This document shows, in pieces, positions 1-9,254 of a stretch of DNA of 64,000 bases. The translations under genes were made by a program, and so were the position numbers. Location: assembly GCA_040255465.1 (NCBI GenBank), contig JBDZVA010000002.1:682001-746000 (forward strand). Reading direction: 5' to 3'. This DNA comes from UBA5793 sp040255465 (GTDB taxonomy: Bacteria > Planctomycetota > Phycisphaerae > Phycisphaerales > UBA5793). Each line of letters begins with the position of its first letter. The first letter of the stretch is position 1. A model generated the notes under the pieces. The model ran no database searches. It was not told where the DNA came from and saw only the letters and a program-made list of their open reading frames with translations.

Positions 1-207
1 ACCCATGTGCCGCTTCCACAGCGCCGCCCACTGCTCGCGATTCACCGCCCGCTCAATCGTGGGGACATGGATCTCGCTGAAGGCGCCCGACCACGAGAGG
101 ATGGGTGGAATGGGTCGTGGCTCAGGCGACCGGGACCGCTGCGGCGCGGCGCTGGACAGAACAGCGGCCGCGACGATGACAAGGAGACAGTTGATGAACT
201 GACGCAT
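1..207 (-). CDS. secreted protein, N-terminal fragment (cut by window edge)
   Basis: Only the first 69 codons are visible; the gene runs off at base 1. A strong ribosome binding site (GGGAGGT, 211-217) precedes the ATG at 207. Residues 1 to about 22 form a signal peptide (MRQ, then the hydrophobic run FINCLLVIVAAAVLS), so the product is exported. The mature start contains FSEIHVPTIERAV followed by EQWAALWKRH. That spacing resembles the beginning of PrcB-type 'protease complex subunit' domains, but this is a weak resemblance from a short stretch. The gene lies downstream of atpD on the same strand, separated from it by a terminator-like hairpin, so it is probably transcribed separately. It is not atpC, the usual atpD neighbour. 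Confidence 0.6.
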   Translation of the reverse strand, partial: MRQFINCLLVIVAAAVLSSAAPQRSRSPEPRPIPPILSWSGAFSEIHVPTIERAVNREQWAALWKRHMG

Positions 208-302
208 TGGACCTCCCGCGGTGCTTGAACAAGATTGAAATGTCGGCGCGGGGGCGAGTCGTGGCACGAATCTTTCAGATCGAGAAAAACTGCACCAATG
301 AA

Positions 303-332
303 CAAGGCCTGCGACTGGAGCCGCAGGCCTTG
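303..332 (-). terminator. hairpin terminator downstream of atpD
   Basis: A perfect 11-bp inverted repeat (303-313 with 322-332, 8-base loop) lies 25 bases past the atpD stop. On the minus strand a run of five T follows after about 14 bases, so it is an imperfect rho-independent terminator. Confidence 0.6.
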
Positions 333-357
333 CAGAGTTGAGCACATGATGTCGAAA

Positions 358-1797
358 TCAGGAACTGGCCAGCTTGGCCGCCTTGGCGCGAGCGTCGTCG
401 AGTGTGCCGACGTACATGAACGAACCTTCGGGAAGGTCGTCGCCTTCGCCTCGACACAGCGCATCAAACGAGTCGAGCGTCTCGCTCAGTTTCGAGTCGA
501 TGCCGGGCTGGCCGGTGAACACTTCGGCGACGTGGAACGGCTGGGAGAGGAAGCGCTCGATCTTTCGGGCACGGCTGACGATCAGCTTGTCCTCTTCGCT
601 CAGTTCGTCAACGCCGAGAATGGCGATGATGTCCTTGAGGTCGCGGTAGCGCTGCAGGATGCCCTGCACCGTCTTGGCAATGTTGTAGTGGCGCTCGCCG
701 ACGATGCCCGGATCGAGAATACGGCTGGTCGAAGCGAGCGGGTCGATGGCGGGATAGATGCCCTTTTCGGCGATGGAACGCTCGAGAACGACGAACGCAT
801 CCAAGTGGGAAAAGGTCGTGGCGGGCGCGGGGTCGGTCAGGTCGTCTGCCGGAACGTAGATCGCCTGCACCGAGGTAATGGCGCCGCGGCTGGTCGAGGT
901 GATGCGTTCCTGGAGTTCACCCATTTCGGTGCCGAGCGTCGGCTGGTAACCCACCGCTGAGGGCATGCGGCCGAGCAGTGCGGACACTTCTGAGCCGGCC
1001 TGGGTGAAGCGGAAGATGTTGTCGACGAAGAGCAGGGTTTCCTTGCCGGATTCATCGCGGAACTGTTCGCACATGGTCAGCGCGGAGAGCGCGACGCGGA
1101 GACGGGCGCCCGGGGGTTCGTTCATCTGGCCGAAGACCATGGCGACCTTGTCGAGGACGCGCGACTGCTTGCCGTCGGCGTCGGTGTAGACGGCTTCGGC
1201 CATTTCGCGCCACAAGTCGTTGCCTTCACGGGTGCGCTCGCCGACGCCGGCGAACACGCTGTAGCCGCCGAAGTTCTTGGCGACGCGGGCGATCATTTCC
1301 TGAATGATGACGGTCTTGCCGACGCCGGCACCACCGAAGAGTCCGATCTTGCCGCCGCGGACGAAGGGGCAGAGCAGGTCGACGACCTTGATGCCGGTCT
1401 CGAGCATTTCGGTCTTGGGGGAGAGTTCGCTGAACTCGGGCGGCGTCTGGTGAATCGGGCGGGTCTCTTTGACGTTGACGGGACCCTTCTTGTCCACGGG
1501 TTCACCAAGGAGATTGAACACGCGGCCGAGCACGGGTTCACCAACGGGCACGCGAACGGAGGAGCCGGTGTCGACGCAATCCATGCCGCGACTCATGCCG
1601 TCGGTGGAGCCCAGTGCGACGGCGCGAACGCGGCCGCCGCCGAGGTGCTGCTGGACTTCGCCGGTGATCTTGATTTCGATGCCGCGATTCTTTGCTTCGA
1701 TCTTGACCGCGTTGTAGATGTCCGGGATATCGGTCTCAGGAAACTGAGCGTCGAAGGTGGAGCCGATGACCTGGATCACGCTGCCGGTGGTTGCCAT
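358..1797 (-). CDS. atpD: F1F0 ATP synthase subunit beta
   Basis: This is the catalytic subunit of the F1 head, which makes ATP from ADP and phosphate at the cytoplasmic membrane. Its 479 residues are the normal family length. The beta-barrel domain covers about 1-80. The P-loop GGAGVGKT is at 155-162, the catalytic Glu lies in GERTREGNDL (186-195), the Walker B stretch LLFVDN is at 255-260, and the adenine-pocket motif GYQPTL is near 283. An AAGGA ribosome binding site lies about ten bases before the ATG. No other atp gene is visible: upstream is 361 bases of non-coding DNA then a tolC-like gene, and downstream is a secreted protein where atpC is often found. All catalytic motifs are intact and typical of F-type rather than V/A-type subunits. 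Confidence 0.97.
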   Translation of the reverse strand: MATTGSVIQVIGSTFDAQFPETDIPDIYNAVKIEAKNRGIEIKITGEVQQHLGGGRVRAVALGSTDGMSRGMDCVDTGSSVRVPVGEPVLGRVFNLLGEPVDKKGPVNVKETRPIHQTPPEFSELSPKTEMLETGIKVVDLLCPFVRGGKIGLFGGAGVGKTVIIQEMIARVAKNFGGYSVFAGVGERTREGNDLWREMAEAVYTDADGKQSRVLDKVAMVFGQMNEPPGARLRVALSALTMCEQFRDESGKETLLFVDNIFRFTQAGSEVSALLGRMPSAVGYQPTLGTEMGELQERITSTSRGAITSVQAIYVPADDLTDPAPATTFSHLDAFVVLERSIAEKGIYPAIDPLASTSRILDPGIVGERHYNIAKTVQGILQRYRDLKDIIAILGVDELSEEDKLIVSRARKIERFLSQPFHVAEVFTGQPGIDSKLSETLDSFDALCRGEGDDLPEGSFMYVGTLDDARAKAAKLASS

Positions 1798-2158
1798 GCT
1801 GGAGCAGTCCTTATCTTGCCGGGCCGGTCCTTCACAGGGATGATCGCCCGTTTGTGACAGATTTCACAATGTTCCGCGATGAGAGCCCAACAGTAGGAAC
1901 GGAGGGCTTCAGTGGCAACGCGGCCAAGTTCTCAGAACAGCTGACGGAGGATTCTTTGTCCACTGCGGCAGCTGCTTGCGAGGGTCTGGTAGAACCCGGG
2001 CTTCGTGAGGGCAGGCGACTGGGAACCCTCGCCCAACCTTCGAGCGTCCCGGACCGCCAGTCTCCCGGTTTCTGAGTCACCGAAGGAGTGGCTCCGGGCT
2101 TTCGCCCCTGAAAGGGGACGGAGCCCGTTTGAGTCTCCCTCTCCCCTCTCGTCGTCCC
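1798..2158. other. non-coding gap between tolC-like gene and atpD
   Basis: No coding pattern is convincing in these 361 bases. The stretch must hold the atpD promoter, but I see no clear -35/-10 pair. Near the tolC-like stop there is a nested hairpin: outer arms 2095-2100 with 2122-2127, inner arms around 2105-2117. It lacks a T-run on the minus strand, so it is only a weak terminator candidate. Confidence 0.5.
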
Positions 2159-3934
2159 CTACTGCATCGGGTCGGGGACGGCGAACTTGATCTGGTTGCG
2201 CTCCAGGCCGATACCCATGGCGTTGTACAGATTGGCCATGGCGATCTGGTAGTTGACCACGGCTCGGATTTCCTCAAGTTCGGCCGCGGCCAGGGATTCC
2301 TGCCGCTGCAATTTGATGTTGAGGAATTCGGGCGTCGTCGCCTGATTGGTGCGTTCCTTGACCTCGATCGTGCGGAGATTCTCCGCGGCGGCGAGGCGCG
2401 CATCGCGCGTCGGCCCGAGCAGATCGAAATTCAACTCGACCGAACGCAATGCCGTCTTGACGTCGAGGATGACGTTCTGCACGGCCCGCTTGTAGTTCAG
2501 GATCGACTGCACGCGCCCGAGTCGAGCGACTCGATAGTTCGCCTGTGCCTCGCGATTGCCAATGGGGTGTTCGAAGCGGAGCTGGATCATGTAGTCAATG
2601 AAGTGCTGCTCACCGAGACGGTTGTAACTGTCTTCGAACGAGTTGTCCAACCCGTTCCATCGCACCGTGGTGGACAGGTCGAGAGCCGGCAAGCGAAGAT
2701 TCTCGGCGAGCATCTGGCGAATCGAGGCGTCGTCGATGCCCAGCAGCGCCTGGCGCAATTCGGGACGATTCTGCAGAGCCGTCGTGATGATGTCGGCGTA
2801 GTTGAAGGTGATGCCGTCTGAGATTGCCACGTCGACAGGTTCGACGAGTAACTCGCTGCCGACTGACAGGCCGGGAGCGTTCATGAGTTGTTTGATCTGG
2901 TCCGAGGCGCGGAGGACGTCGTCCTTGGCGCGACGGAGATCGACCTGGCGCGACTGAACGCGAGCGATGGCGTCGGAGATCTGGGCCGGTTCGGTATCGT
3001 ACTCGCCGCGCTTGACCAGTTTGTCCCGGGTTCCTTCGCCTCGTTCCAGCAGGCGCTGTCGCACGAGCAGCGACTGCCGGGCGGCGACGAGATTCCAGTA
3101 GGCGGCCTCGGTGTCGTTGACGGTCTGGAGCAGGGTGGAACGGTAGTTCTCAATCTCCCGACGGTGGGAGTTGCGATTAAGGCGAATCTCTGAGAGATTC
3201 TCTTCCGAGCCGAAGCCTCGAAGCAGCGGCTGCTCGAGAATGAGCTCGACACTCGATGCGTAAGCGGGATCGGGGGTCGTGCGTCGGCCGGGCGACTCGT
3301 CCTTGGTGCGGCTGATGGAGGTCTGCAGCGTCATGCGGCCACCACTGGCGAGATTCTTGCGGATTCCCGTGCTGAGCGTTCGTTCATCGCGCTGGATGAT
3401 GCCGCTGCCAATGGGCGTGCCGCTGATGAGCGCGACTGGAGAGGGCTCGTCGATCTTGGTCCAACCCAGGTTCGAGAAGAAGACGGCATCAAAACGCGCT
3501 TCAGCGCGAGTGATGTCAGATTCGCGCATCGCCGGCGTGATGGCGCCGACCTGTACGGACAGGTTGTTGCGTACGGCCGAGAGAATCGCATCTCGAAGGC
3601 TTACCGGCACCGCCTTGGTCGATTCGCCGCGCAAATCGGTGCCGAACTCGATGGTCGGGCTGATGGCGTTCGCTACGGGGCCGGCCATGCGGTCCAATTC
3701 TTCGATCCGGTTGGTCGGGATGTACGTTCCCTCGAGCCGACTCGGCTCAGCGGTGAGTGTCAGGTCTTTCGGACGCGACTGTCCGATCTCTTGCGGGATG
3801 GTGGAGTTGAGAGAACGGCGAAGTTCGGCTTCGGACGCGGTCTGCAGCGGCCCTTTGCACCCCGGGAGCGACGCCGCCACCGCCGAAATCGAGCCAATGA
3901 GCAACACAACGGAGATGATCTGGCGACTGGGCAT
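2159..3934 (-). CDS. TolC-family outer membrane efflux lipoprotein
   Basis: This is an outer-membrane channel component of the TolC/OEP family, which forms trimeric tunnels for efflux pumps or type I secretion. From Met at 3934 the protein has 591 residues. It begins with a lipoprotein signal ending in the lipobox LPGC (Cys about residue 26), as in NodT-type channels. Two OEP repeats follow, with long amphipathic helices such as EAYWNLVAARQSL and RQVDLRRAKDDVLRASDQI in the first and a matching helix pair near the C-terminus (RQESLAAAELEEI). An in-frame ATG at 3970 has an AGGA-like site and would add 12 residues. The 3934 start has no Shine-Dalgarno site but a TAGCGT box 7 bases upstream. No inner-membrane pump or periplasmic adaptor is adjacent, so the substrate is unknown. 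Confidence 0.88.
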   Translation of the reverse strand: MPSRQIISVVLLIGSISAVAASLPGCKGPLQTASEAELRRSLNSTIPQEIGQSRPKDLTLTAEPSRLEGTYIPTNRIEELDRMAGPVANAISPTIEFGTDLRGESTKAVPVSLRDAILSAVRNNLSVQVGAITPAMRESDITRAEARFDAVFFSNLGWTKIDEPSPVALISGTPIGSGIIQRDERTLSTGIRKNLASGGRMTLQTSISRTKDESPGRRTTPDPAYASSVELILEQPLLRGFGSEENLSEIRLNRNSHRREIENYRSTLLQTVNDTEAAYWNLVAARQSLLVRQRLLERGEGTRDKLVKRGEYDTEPAQISDAIARVQSRQVDLRRAKDDVLRASDQIKQLMNAPGLSVGSELLVEPVDVAISDGITFNYADIITTALQNRPELRQALLGIDDASIRQMLAENLRLPALDLSTTVRWNGLDNSFEDSYNRLGEQHFIDYMIQLRFEHPIGNREAQANYRVARLGRVQSILNYKRAVQNVILDVKTALRSVELNFDLLGPTRDARLAAAENLRTIEVKERTNQATTPEFLNIKLQRQESLAAAELEEIRAVVNYQIAMANLYNAMGIGLERNQIKFAVPDPMQ

Positions 3935-3941
3935 GGGTAAC

Positions 3942-3947
3942 ACGCTA
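3942..3947 (-). promoter_or_regulatory. candidate -10 box before tolC-like gene
   Basis: TAGCGT preceded by C, ending 7 bases before the ATG at 3934, with no ribosome binding site between. Read as a possible leaderless promoter; no good -35 is seen, and the alternative upstream start at 3970 would contradict it. Confidence 0.3.
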
Positions 3948-4147
3948 GGTCGAGAGTGGTGCAGTGGCATGCGTCATCCTGTCCGGTGTCATTTGGGCTT
4001 CCAGGCGACCGGGGTCCGTCGGCGTCTCCGAATCCGGCCGGAGCGACCATCGACCGGGGGCCTCTCTTGCCCATGCAAGGTGAGGAAGCCGACAATCGCG
4101 TCTACGATGTCATGATGAACGACACCCAATGCTCGGGAGGCATCATC

Positions 4148-5605
4148 ATGGGTCGATGGAATACTGTAGCTCGCAGGTGGTGGATGGTCGTGGTCGCGGT
4201 CCTGTTGACCGGAGCCCTGGCCGACCCCGCCCGACAACTGGCTTTTGCGCAGAACCCCGCGAAATCGGACGCATGGTACGCCGTGGTCGACACGGACCGC
4301 CTGAACATCCACAGTGGGCGGGCCGAGCAGTTTGAGAAGATCGGCACGCTCAACAAGGGTGACATTGTGCTCGTCAAGAGCGTCAACACCTTCGGGTGGG
4401 CGGCCATCGCACCCCCCGCCGGTCTGCACGGGTTCGTGGCCCGGCAGGACGTTGCGGACGGGGCTTCCGCTGGAACCGTCCGAGCCATCGGTCGGGTACC
4501 GGTGCTCTACCCCATCAGCGAAGACCCTGCGCAGTGCTTCCGCAAGTCGCGGGTTGATCCGGACACGGTCCTCAAGGTACTCGGCGAGGTGCCGACCGCG
4601 GACAACACGATGTATCTCAAGGTCGCGATGCCCGAGCAGGTGGACGTCTACGTGCTCGCCCAGTTCCTGCGCAAGGCCACGAATGAGGAAGTGGCGGCGT
4701 GGAAAAAGCGACTGAAAGAAGAGGCTGAGAAGAGCGTGCAGGAGGCGCCGGCGGTCACTCCGCTCCCAGAGCCGAAGCCGCAGCCGGAGACCAGGCCGGA
4801 ACCAAAAGTCGAACCAGAGGTTCAGCCGAAGGCCGAGCCAGCAGTCGAACAGACACCGGCGGTTACGGGACTCGAACCAAAGCCCGCTCCCAAGGTCGAG
4901 CCAGACACGACCCCCCCTGTTGTCACACAGCCGAAGCCGGAACCGACTCTCCCGCCGACCCGTGACCCCGAGGTCGAGCAGACGCCCGCTCTGGGCGACG
5001 CATTGCCCGAAGCAACGGCGCCGACTGCCGAAGAGCCGAGCGCGCCCGTCGAAGAGGCTGAGAAGCCGATCGTGGCAACGCTGCCCAATCTGGAGCAGTT
5101 GTACACGGAGCTGGTCAAAGTTCCGATTCTCGAAGCCGAAGTCGAACCGCTCCTCAAGGCGTATGAGGGTTTTGCTGCAAAGACAGAGAAGGAAGGCGAG
5201 CGCCGCGTCGCGGAGATCCGCATTTCACTGCTGAAGATTCGTCTCGATCAACAGAATGCGATGCGCAAACTCAAGACCGCGGCAGAGGCCGCGAATCAGC
5301 CCGTCGCAGCGCCCAAGGTTGAAATCTGGAAGGACGCCAACGATCGACCGGTGTACACCGCGCAAGGTCGACTGGCGTCGTCCAATGTGTTTGACGGCCG
5401 TCGCCTGCCGCTGCTCTATCGAATTCAGGATGAGATTACAGGCCGAACCGTTGCTTACCTGAGAGTGGATCTCAAGGAGCGCCTTGACATTGAAAGCCGC
5501 CTGAACCTGAAAGTCGGCGTGGTGGGCGAAACGGTGCGCGATGCCGGCCTTCGCATCGAAGTCGTCAACGTCAAGCGCATCGTGAATCTCGAGGATGACC
5601 AGTAG
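4148..5605 (+). CDS. secreted SH3-domain protein with Pro/Glu-rich linker
   Basis: The ATG at 4148 follows a GGGAGG site and gives 485 residues. A signal peptide spans about 1-37 (WWMVVVAVLLTGALA, ending FAQ). A bacterial SH3 domain follows at about 38-105 (YAVVDTDRLNIHSG, GDIVLVK, GWAAIAPP, GFVARQDV), a fold usually used to bind peptidoglycan or peptides. Residues about 200-310 are a low-complexity linker of PEPKP/EPKVEP-type units ending in repeated VEQTPA blocks. A charged helical stretch follows to about 390, then a beta-rich C-terminal domain. The likely role is an envelope-associated binding protein outside the cytoplasm; no enzyme motif is seen. It converges with the peptidase-MA gene that ends 11 bases downstream. 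Confidence 0.85.
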   Translation: MGRWNTVARRWWMVVVAVLLTGALADPARQLAFAQNPAKSDAWYAVVDTDRLNIHSGRAEQFEKIGTLNKGDIVLVKSVNTFGWAAIAPPAGLHGFVARQDVADGASAGTVRAIGRVPVLYPISEDPAQCFRKSRVDPDTVLKVLGEVPTADNTMYLKVAMPEQVDVYVLAQFLRKATNEEVAAWKKRLKEEAEKSVQEAPAVTPLPEPKPQPETRPEPKVEPEVQPKAEPAVEQTPAVTGLEPKPAPKVEPDTTPPVVTQPKPEPTLPPTRDPEVEQTPALGDALPEATAPTAEEPSAPVEEAEKPIVATLPNLEQLYTELVKVPILEAEVEPLLKAYEGFAAKTEKEGERRVAEIRISLLKIRLDQQNAMRKLKTAAEAANQPVAAPKVEIWKDANDRPVYTAQGRLASSNVFDGRRLPLLYRIQDEITGRTVAYLRVDLKERLDIESRLNLKVGVVGETVRDAGLRIEVVNVKRIVNLEDDQ

Positions 5606-5616
5606 CGTCGGCCGGC

Positions 5617-8352
5617 TCAGTTGTCCGAGCGCATCATCCGGTCGAGGGCTGCAAGGCGCTTGGCGTGCTGTTCGCGATCCGGTTCGAGGAGCGTGAGCGC
5701 TACGAGGTGGCGTCGGGCGTCGGGTAGATTCCTGGCCTGAATCGCGATCGCGGCCGCTTCTTCGCGCAGTCGAGCGTCGTAGGGTGCGATCATCACCGCG
5801 ATGTCGACTCGATCCAGAGCCACATCAAACCGTGATTGCTTCTGGTACAACCGGGCGAGTTCGACTGCATAGGTGTCGTCGTATTTTTGCAGCCGACTGA
5901 TTGACTCGAGATATGGAATGGCCCGCTCGGGATTGTTCGACTCAAGGTGGATGGCCGCGAGCATCTGCTGTGGCAGCGGATCGACGGGTCGCACGGTGGC
6001 GTAGTGATCGAGCAGGGGGATCATGTCCGGACCGAGGGGGCGGTTTCCTCTCCAGCGAGCGATGCGCATGCGCAACAGGTCAGGGTGATCCGGAAAGAGG
6101 CTCAGCCAGCGGTCGAGCACCTGATCGGTGATCACCGGCTTGGGCGCGCGGACCGCTGGGAGGGCCGCCAGGAGTCGCCGCAGGAGATCAAGCGGATCGC
6201 TCGCGCTTTGCTTCGATACACGGCGCAACGTCGCCACCATCGCTCGGCCGTACTCGATATGAAATGCCTTGCGCTGCTCCAGGTAGTCCGGATCGTCGGA
6301 CAGGTAGTCGCGCACGATTTGTTCGAGTGGCGGTTGTGGAGCGAGGCCCCACTGTTGGACCTGACGACCGGCCCATTCGAGAAACTGGTCATAGAACTGG
6401 CCCCGCCCGACGCCGAGCGCGCCGGGAATGGCGAGGTCTTCACGGAAGCCTTCGGCGTATTCGTCAAGCAGTTTGAGGAACGCGGCGTGGCCGAAGCGTT
6501 CGATCATGAACTCGACCATCCAGTGCCCCTGCGCGTAGGCCAGCGAGCGATCATTGGGTCGTTTGGGTCGCACAAAAGCCCAGTTGATTTCGTCAAGGGT
6601 AAAGAGGTCGTCATCGAGCCATGTCCTGGCGAGCATGGTCGACGTGTTGAAGTCGCGCGGCGCATCTTCGAGCCACACCGCTGCGGCCTCAGTGAGCCAG
6701 TGCGGGATGCGATTGCGGGTCTGACTCAACGTCACGGTGTGAACATACTCGTGGCGCAGCACGCGCAGCCAGTTGTAGGTGCCAAAGTGATCCGGTCCCT
6801 CACGCGGCGCCTCCATCGCGATCACCGGGCCGGTGCAGGCCGCGATGGTGTGGATCTGCGGCATGCCAGTGATGCGCACCGCAAACCGACTGTGGTTGGG
6901 CATCAGTTCAATGCGCGTCCGCCGGCCGGGCGAATGATGCAGCGCCGTCGTGATCTCCCGATGCATGGCTTCGAGCGGCTCAAGCATTTCCAGCGCCAGC
7001 GCACGATCCGGCGACTGGGGATCAAAACGGATCTCGAAATGCTCGGACGACACCGTCTCGTACTGCTGAAGGCTTTCGATGAGATGCAGGCTGAATGCGG
7101 CACGAACGTTGAAGGGATCAAGGGCGCAGGCCTGACGCAGAGTCGTCAATGCGCCGTCGTCGTTGCCGGACTGGAGATACATCAGGCCGAGCTCAACCTG
7201 TGGCGGGGGCCAGTTGGGCTGGCGCTCGATGGCGCCCTTGAGGATTTGCGCGGCAAAGTCGTACTGCCGGTTGCTGGAGAGGTAGACCCCCGCCGTGTAC
7301 CACGCCCATGGATTGCGACCGGAGATGTCCTCGAACTCGCGCAGGGCCATGTACAGACCGTCCTCGTCGTATCGGATCGCCTGCACGGCCGCCCGCAACG
7401 CCAGCGCTTCGCGGTTGTGGGGCATTTCCTTGAGCAGCAGGTCCACGCGATGGTCCGCCTCGTCGGGCAATCCCTGCACCAGGTCGAGGCGGGTCAGGAG
7501 CATTCGAGCGCGGACGTGATTCGGCGCCAGGCGGTCGAGTTCCTGCACGATGGCTTCTGCACCGGCAAAGTTGTAATTCTCGAGGTTGAGCTGCGCGAGA
7601 ATCGACCAGGCAGCGCAACAGCGTGGATTGAGCGAGAGGACCTCCATGGCAGCGGCCGCGGCTTCCTTGGGATTGTCCTTGTCGGCGAGCAGTTCAGCCT
7701 CGACGAGTTTGGCCGGCCAGTAGAGTCGATCGACCTGCTGGTGGATGTGGCTCGCGATGCGGAGGATGGCGCCGTACTGCGAAGCCGGCTCGCCGCGAAG
7801 ACGCGCCCGCATCGCCAGGCATCGTGCGCCATCCGTCAGGTCGGCTGCCGTGGTCAGCTCGTCGGCGGTCAGCGCGGCGATGACGGACTCGATTGCGGCG
7901 TCCGCTTCGTCGAACTTCCCGTTCCACTCCAGCGCCTCGGCGCGAATCCGGCACGCCGTTGGCGAGGTATCGCCCTCCAGCAGCGCGATGGCGGCGCTGG
8001 TTTCGCCAATGAACACCAGACGGTCCGCGCGGATGGCCGCGGGAACCGACTCGTCATCGAAGATCGGATTCAGCCAGTCTCCGGCGATGCGCGCCGCGGC
8101 GGCGCGGCGCGCGGGGGTCGTGAGGTCGGCCTCGGTCCAGACGCCGTGGAAAATGCGAATCTCGTGCCGCTCATCATCCGTGAGGAACGGAGCGTCAATC
8201 GCCCGCTGCGCGGCTGGGGCCAGGTCGACCGTCGGCGGCGACGCCTCGTCCGGATTGATGTCAATCTGGGCCCCAGCGCGGGAGGCGGTCCCGATTACCA
8301 GCAGCAAGGCCGCCCAAAGGCCAACCACGATCCATTTCGCTCTGCCGTTCAC
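5617..8352 (-). CDS. secreted TPR protein with peptidase MA-like metalloprotease domain
   Basis: The preferred start is GTG at 8352, with GGAG eight bases before it, giving 911 residues that open directly with a signal peptide (WIVVGLWAALLLVIG, ending AGAQ). Earlier in-frame ATGs at 8400 and 8436 lack a good site. Residues about 80-430 are TPR-like helical pairs. A gluzincin-type zinc site follows: HEYVH at 534-538 with a third ligand Glu in LTEAAAVWLED (Glu555), the layout of peptidase MA-like domains. The last 200 residues return to TPR pairs (ERAIPYLESISRL, SRFDVALDRVDIAV). It is probably an exported, protein-binding metallopeptidase; the substrate is unknown. It stands alone between a convergent SH3 gene and the ribosomal block. 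Confidence 0.85.
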   Translation of the reverse strand: MNGRAKWIVVGLWAALLLVIGTASRAGAQIDINPDEASPPTVDLAPAAQRAIDAPFLTDDERHEIRIFHGVWTEADLTTPARRAAAARIAGDWLNPIFDDESVPAAIRADRLVFIGETSAAIALLEGDTSPTACRIRAEALEWNGKFDEADAAIESVIAALTADELTTAADLTDGARCLAMRARLRGEPASQYGAILRIASHIHQQVDRLYWPAKLVEAELLADKDNPKEAAAAAMEVLSLNPRCCAAWSILAQLNLENYNFAGAEAIVQELDRLAPNHVRARMLLTRLDLVQGLPDEADHRVDLLLKEMPHNREALALRAAVQAIRYDEDGLYMALREFEDISGRNPWAWYTAGVYLSSNRQYDFAAQILKGAIERQPNWPPPQVELGLMYLQSGNDDGALTTLRQACALDPFNVRAAFSLHLIESLQQYETVSSEHFEIRFDPQSPDRALALEMLEPLEAMHREITTALHHSPGRRTRIELMPNHSRFAVRITGMPQIHTIAACTGPVIAMEAPREGPDHFGTYNWLRVLRHEYVHTVTLSQTRNRIPHWLTEAAAVWLEDAPRDFNTSTMLARTWLDDDLFTLDEINWAFVRPKRPNDRSLAYAQGHWMVEFMIERFGHAAFLKLLDEYAEGFREDLAIPGALGVGRGQFYDQFLEWAGRQVQQWGLAPQPPLEQIVRDYLSDDPDYLEQRKAFHIEYGRAMVATLRRVSKQSASDPLDLLRRLLAALPAVRAPKPVITDQVLDRWLSLFPDHPDLLRMRIARWRGNRPLGPDMIPLLDHYATVRPVDPLPQQMLAAIHLESNNPERAIPYLESISRLQKYDDTYAVELARLYQKQSRFDVALDRVDIAVMIAPYDARLREEAAAIAIQARNLPDARRHLVALTLLEPDREQHAKRLAALDRMMRSDN

Positions 8353-8501
8353 TGGCGCTGCTCCAAATGACTCATAGACACATCTCACACCAAAGTTCAT
8401 CGACGCTGCTGAATCCCCCACTTGACCGGCTCCCATCCGATCATACGAGTTCCGTTGATCGTGTCCCCGTCAACGTCTGATTCCCTATGGCGTTAAATGA
8501 A

Positions 8502-8530
8502 CGACGCAGCGGTTGGTTTCCGCTGCGTCG
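8502..8530 (-). terminator. terminator of the rpsF-ssb-rplI block
   Basis: A perfect 11-bp stem (8502-8512 with 8520-8530, 7-base loop) 32 bases past the rplI stop, followed on the minus strand by a T-rich stretch (TTCATTTAA). Confidence 0.75.
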
Positions 8531-8562
8531 CGCAAATCGGCTGATTGCGGCTGGCGTGGACG

Positions 8563-9120
8563 TCAGGAGCCGCCCTGCTCCTCAGCAGCGGGCGTTGCGC
8601 CTTCGGCTCCTTCTTCTTCAACGGGGGTTTCTTCCTCGTCAGATCTGCCGAGATTCAGTTCGCGGTCGGCGACTACCCAGAGCTTGACCTCGGTGCGCAG
8701 ATCCTTGTCGAGCTGGATGGGAATCTCGTATGAGTCGATGCGCTTGATCGCGGCACCGATGCGAACATGACGGTCGGTGACCTGATTGAAGCCTGCCTCG
8801 CGCAAGGCGCTGGAAATATCGTGCTGGGTGACCGAGCCGTACAGCCAGCCCTGGTCGTTGCAGGAGCGCTCAAGCGTGACTTCGAAGCCATCGAGTTTCT
8901 CGACGAGTGCTTCGAGTTGCTTGCGCAGCGCGGCGAGTTCGCGTTCGACTTCGGCGCGGCGTGCCGCGAGGGCCTTCTTGGCGCCTTCGGTGGGCTTGAC
9001 CGCATAGCCGAGCGGCACGAGATAGTTCCGCGCGTAGCCAGGCTTGACGTCAACGACATCACCGACAATGCCGAGGTTTTCAATGTTCTCCGTGAGGAGC
9101 AGTTCGATGTTTCGGGGCAT
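8563..9120 (-). CDS. rplI: 50S ribosomal protein bL9
   Basis: bL9 binds 23S rRNA near the L1 stalk. The N-terminal domain is canonical: NIELLLTENIENLGIVGDVVDVKPGYARNYLVP carries the RNA-binding KPGYARNYL loop, and a connecting helix (KKALAARRAEVERELAALRKQLE) and C-terminal domain follow. At 185 residues it is longer than the usual 150 because of an acidic Glu/Ala-rich tail after about residue 160. It is the last gene of the rpsF-ssb-rplI set, the common bacterial order except that rpsR is missing between rpsF and rplI. A strong terminator follows. Confidence 0.97.
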   Translation of the reverse strand: MPRNIELLLTENIENLGIVGDVVDVKPGYARNYLVPLGYAVKPTEGAKKALAARRAEVERELAALRKQLEALVEKLDGFEVTLERSCNDQGWLYGSVTQHDISSALREAGFNQVTDRHVRIGAAIKRIDSYEIPIQLDKDLRTEVKLWVVADRELNLGRSDEEETPVEEEGAEGATPAAEEQGGS

Positions 9121-9254
9121 GGTTGCTGTCCTTCCGTACTCAGTACGGGTTTGGAAGTTAGCGGCCAGGTCACGTGCCTGACCGCAACGGGGAAGTCTGT
9201 GAAAGGCGTGTCAGTCAGGTTGTTGGATCCCAACACGCCAACGCTGTGATCCGA

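Noticed and set aside
2095..2127. Strong terminator after the tolC-like gene
   Set aside because: The nested hairpin has no T-run on the minus strand and may be a chance GC pairing; noted only within the gap entry.
4740..5040. Possible tandem DNA repeat or CRISPR-like array
   Set aside because: It encodes an irregular Pro/Glu/Lys linker with units of varying length and no spacers; it is low-complexity protein sequence.
5947..8370. A very long open frame on the plus strand opposite the TPR/peptidase gene (over 800 codons)
   Set aside because: It is the antisense shadow of a GC-rich gene; the product has no signal, domain or sensible composition, while the minus strand has a signal peptide and zinc motif.
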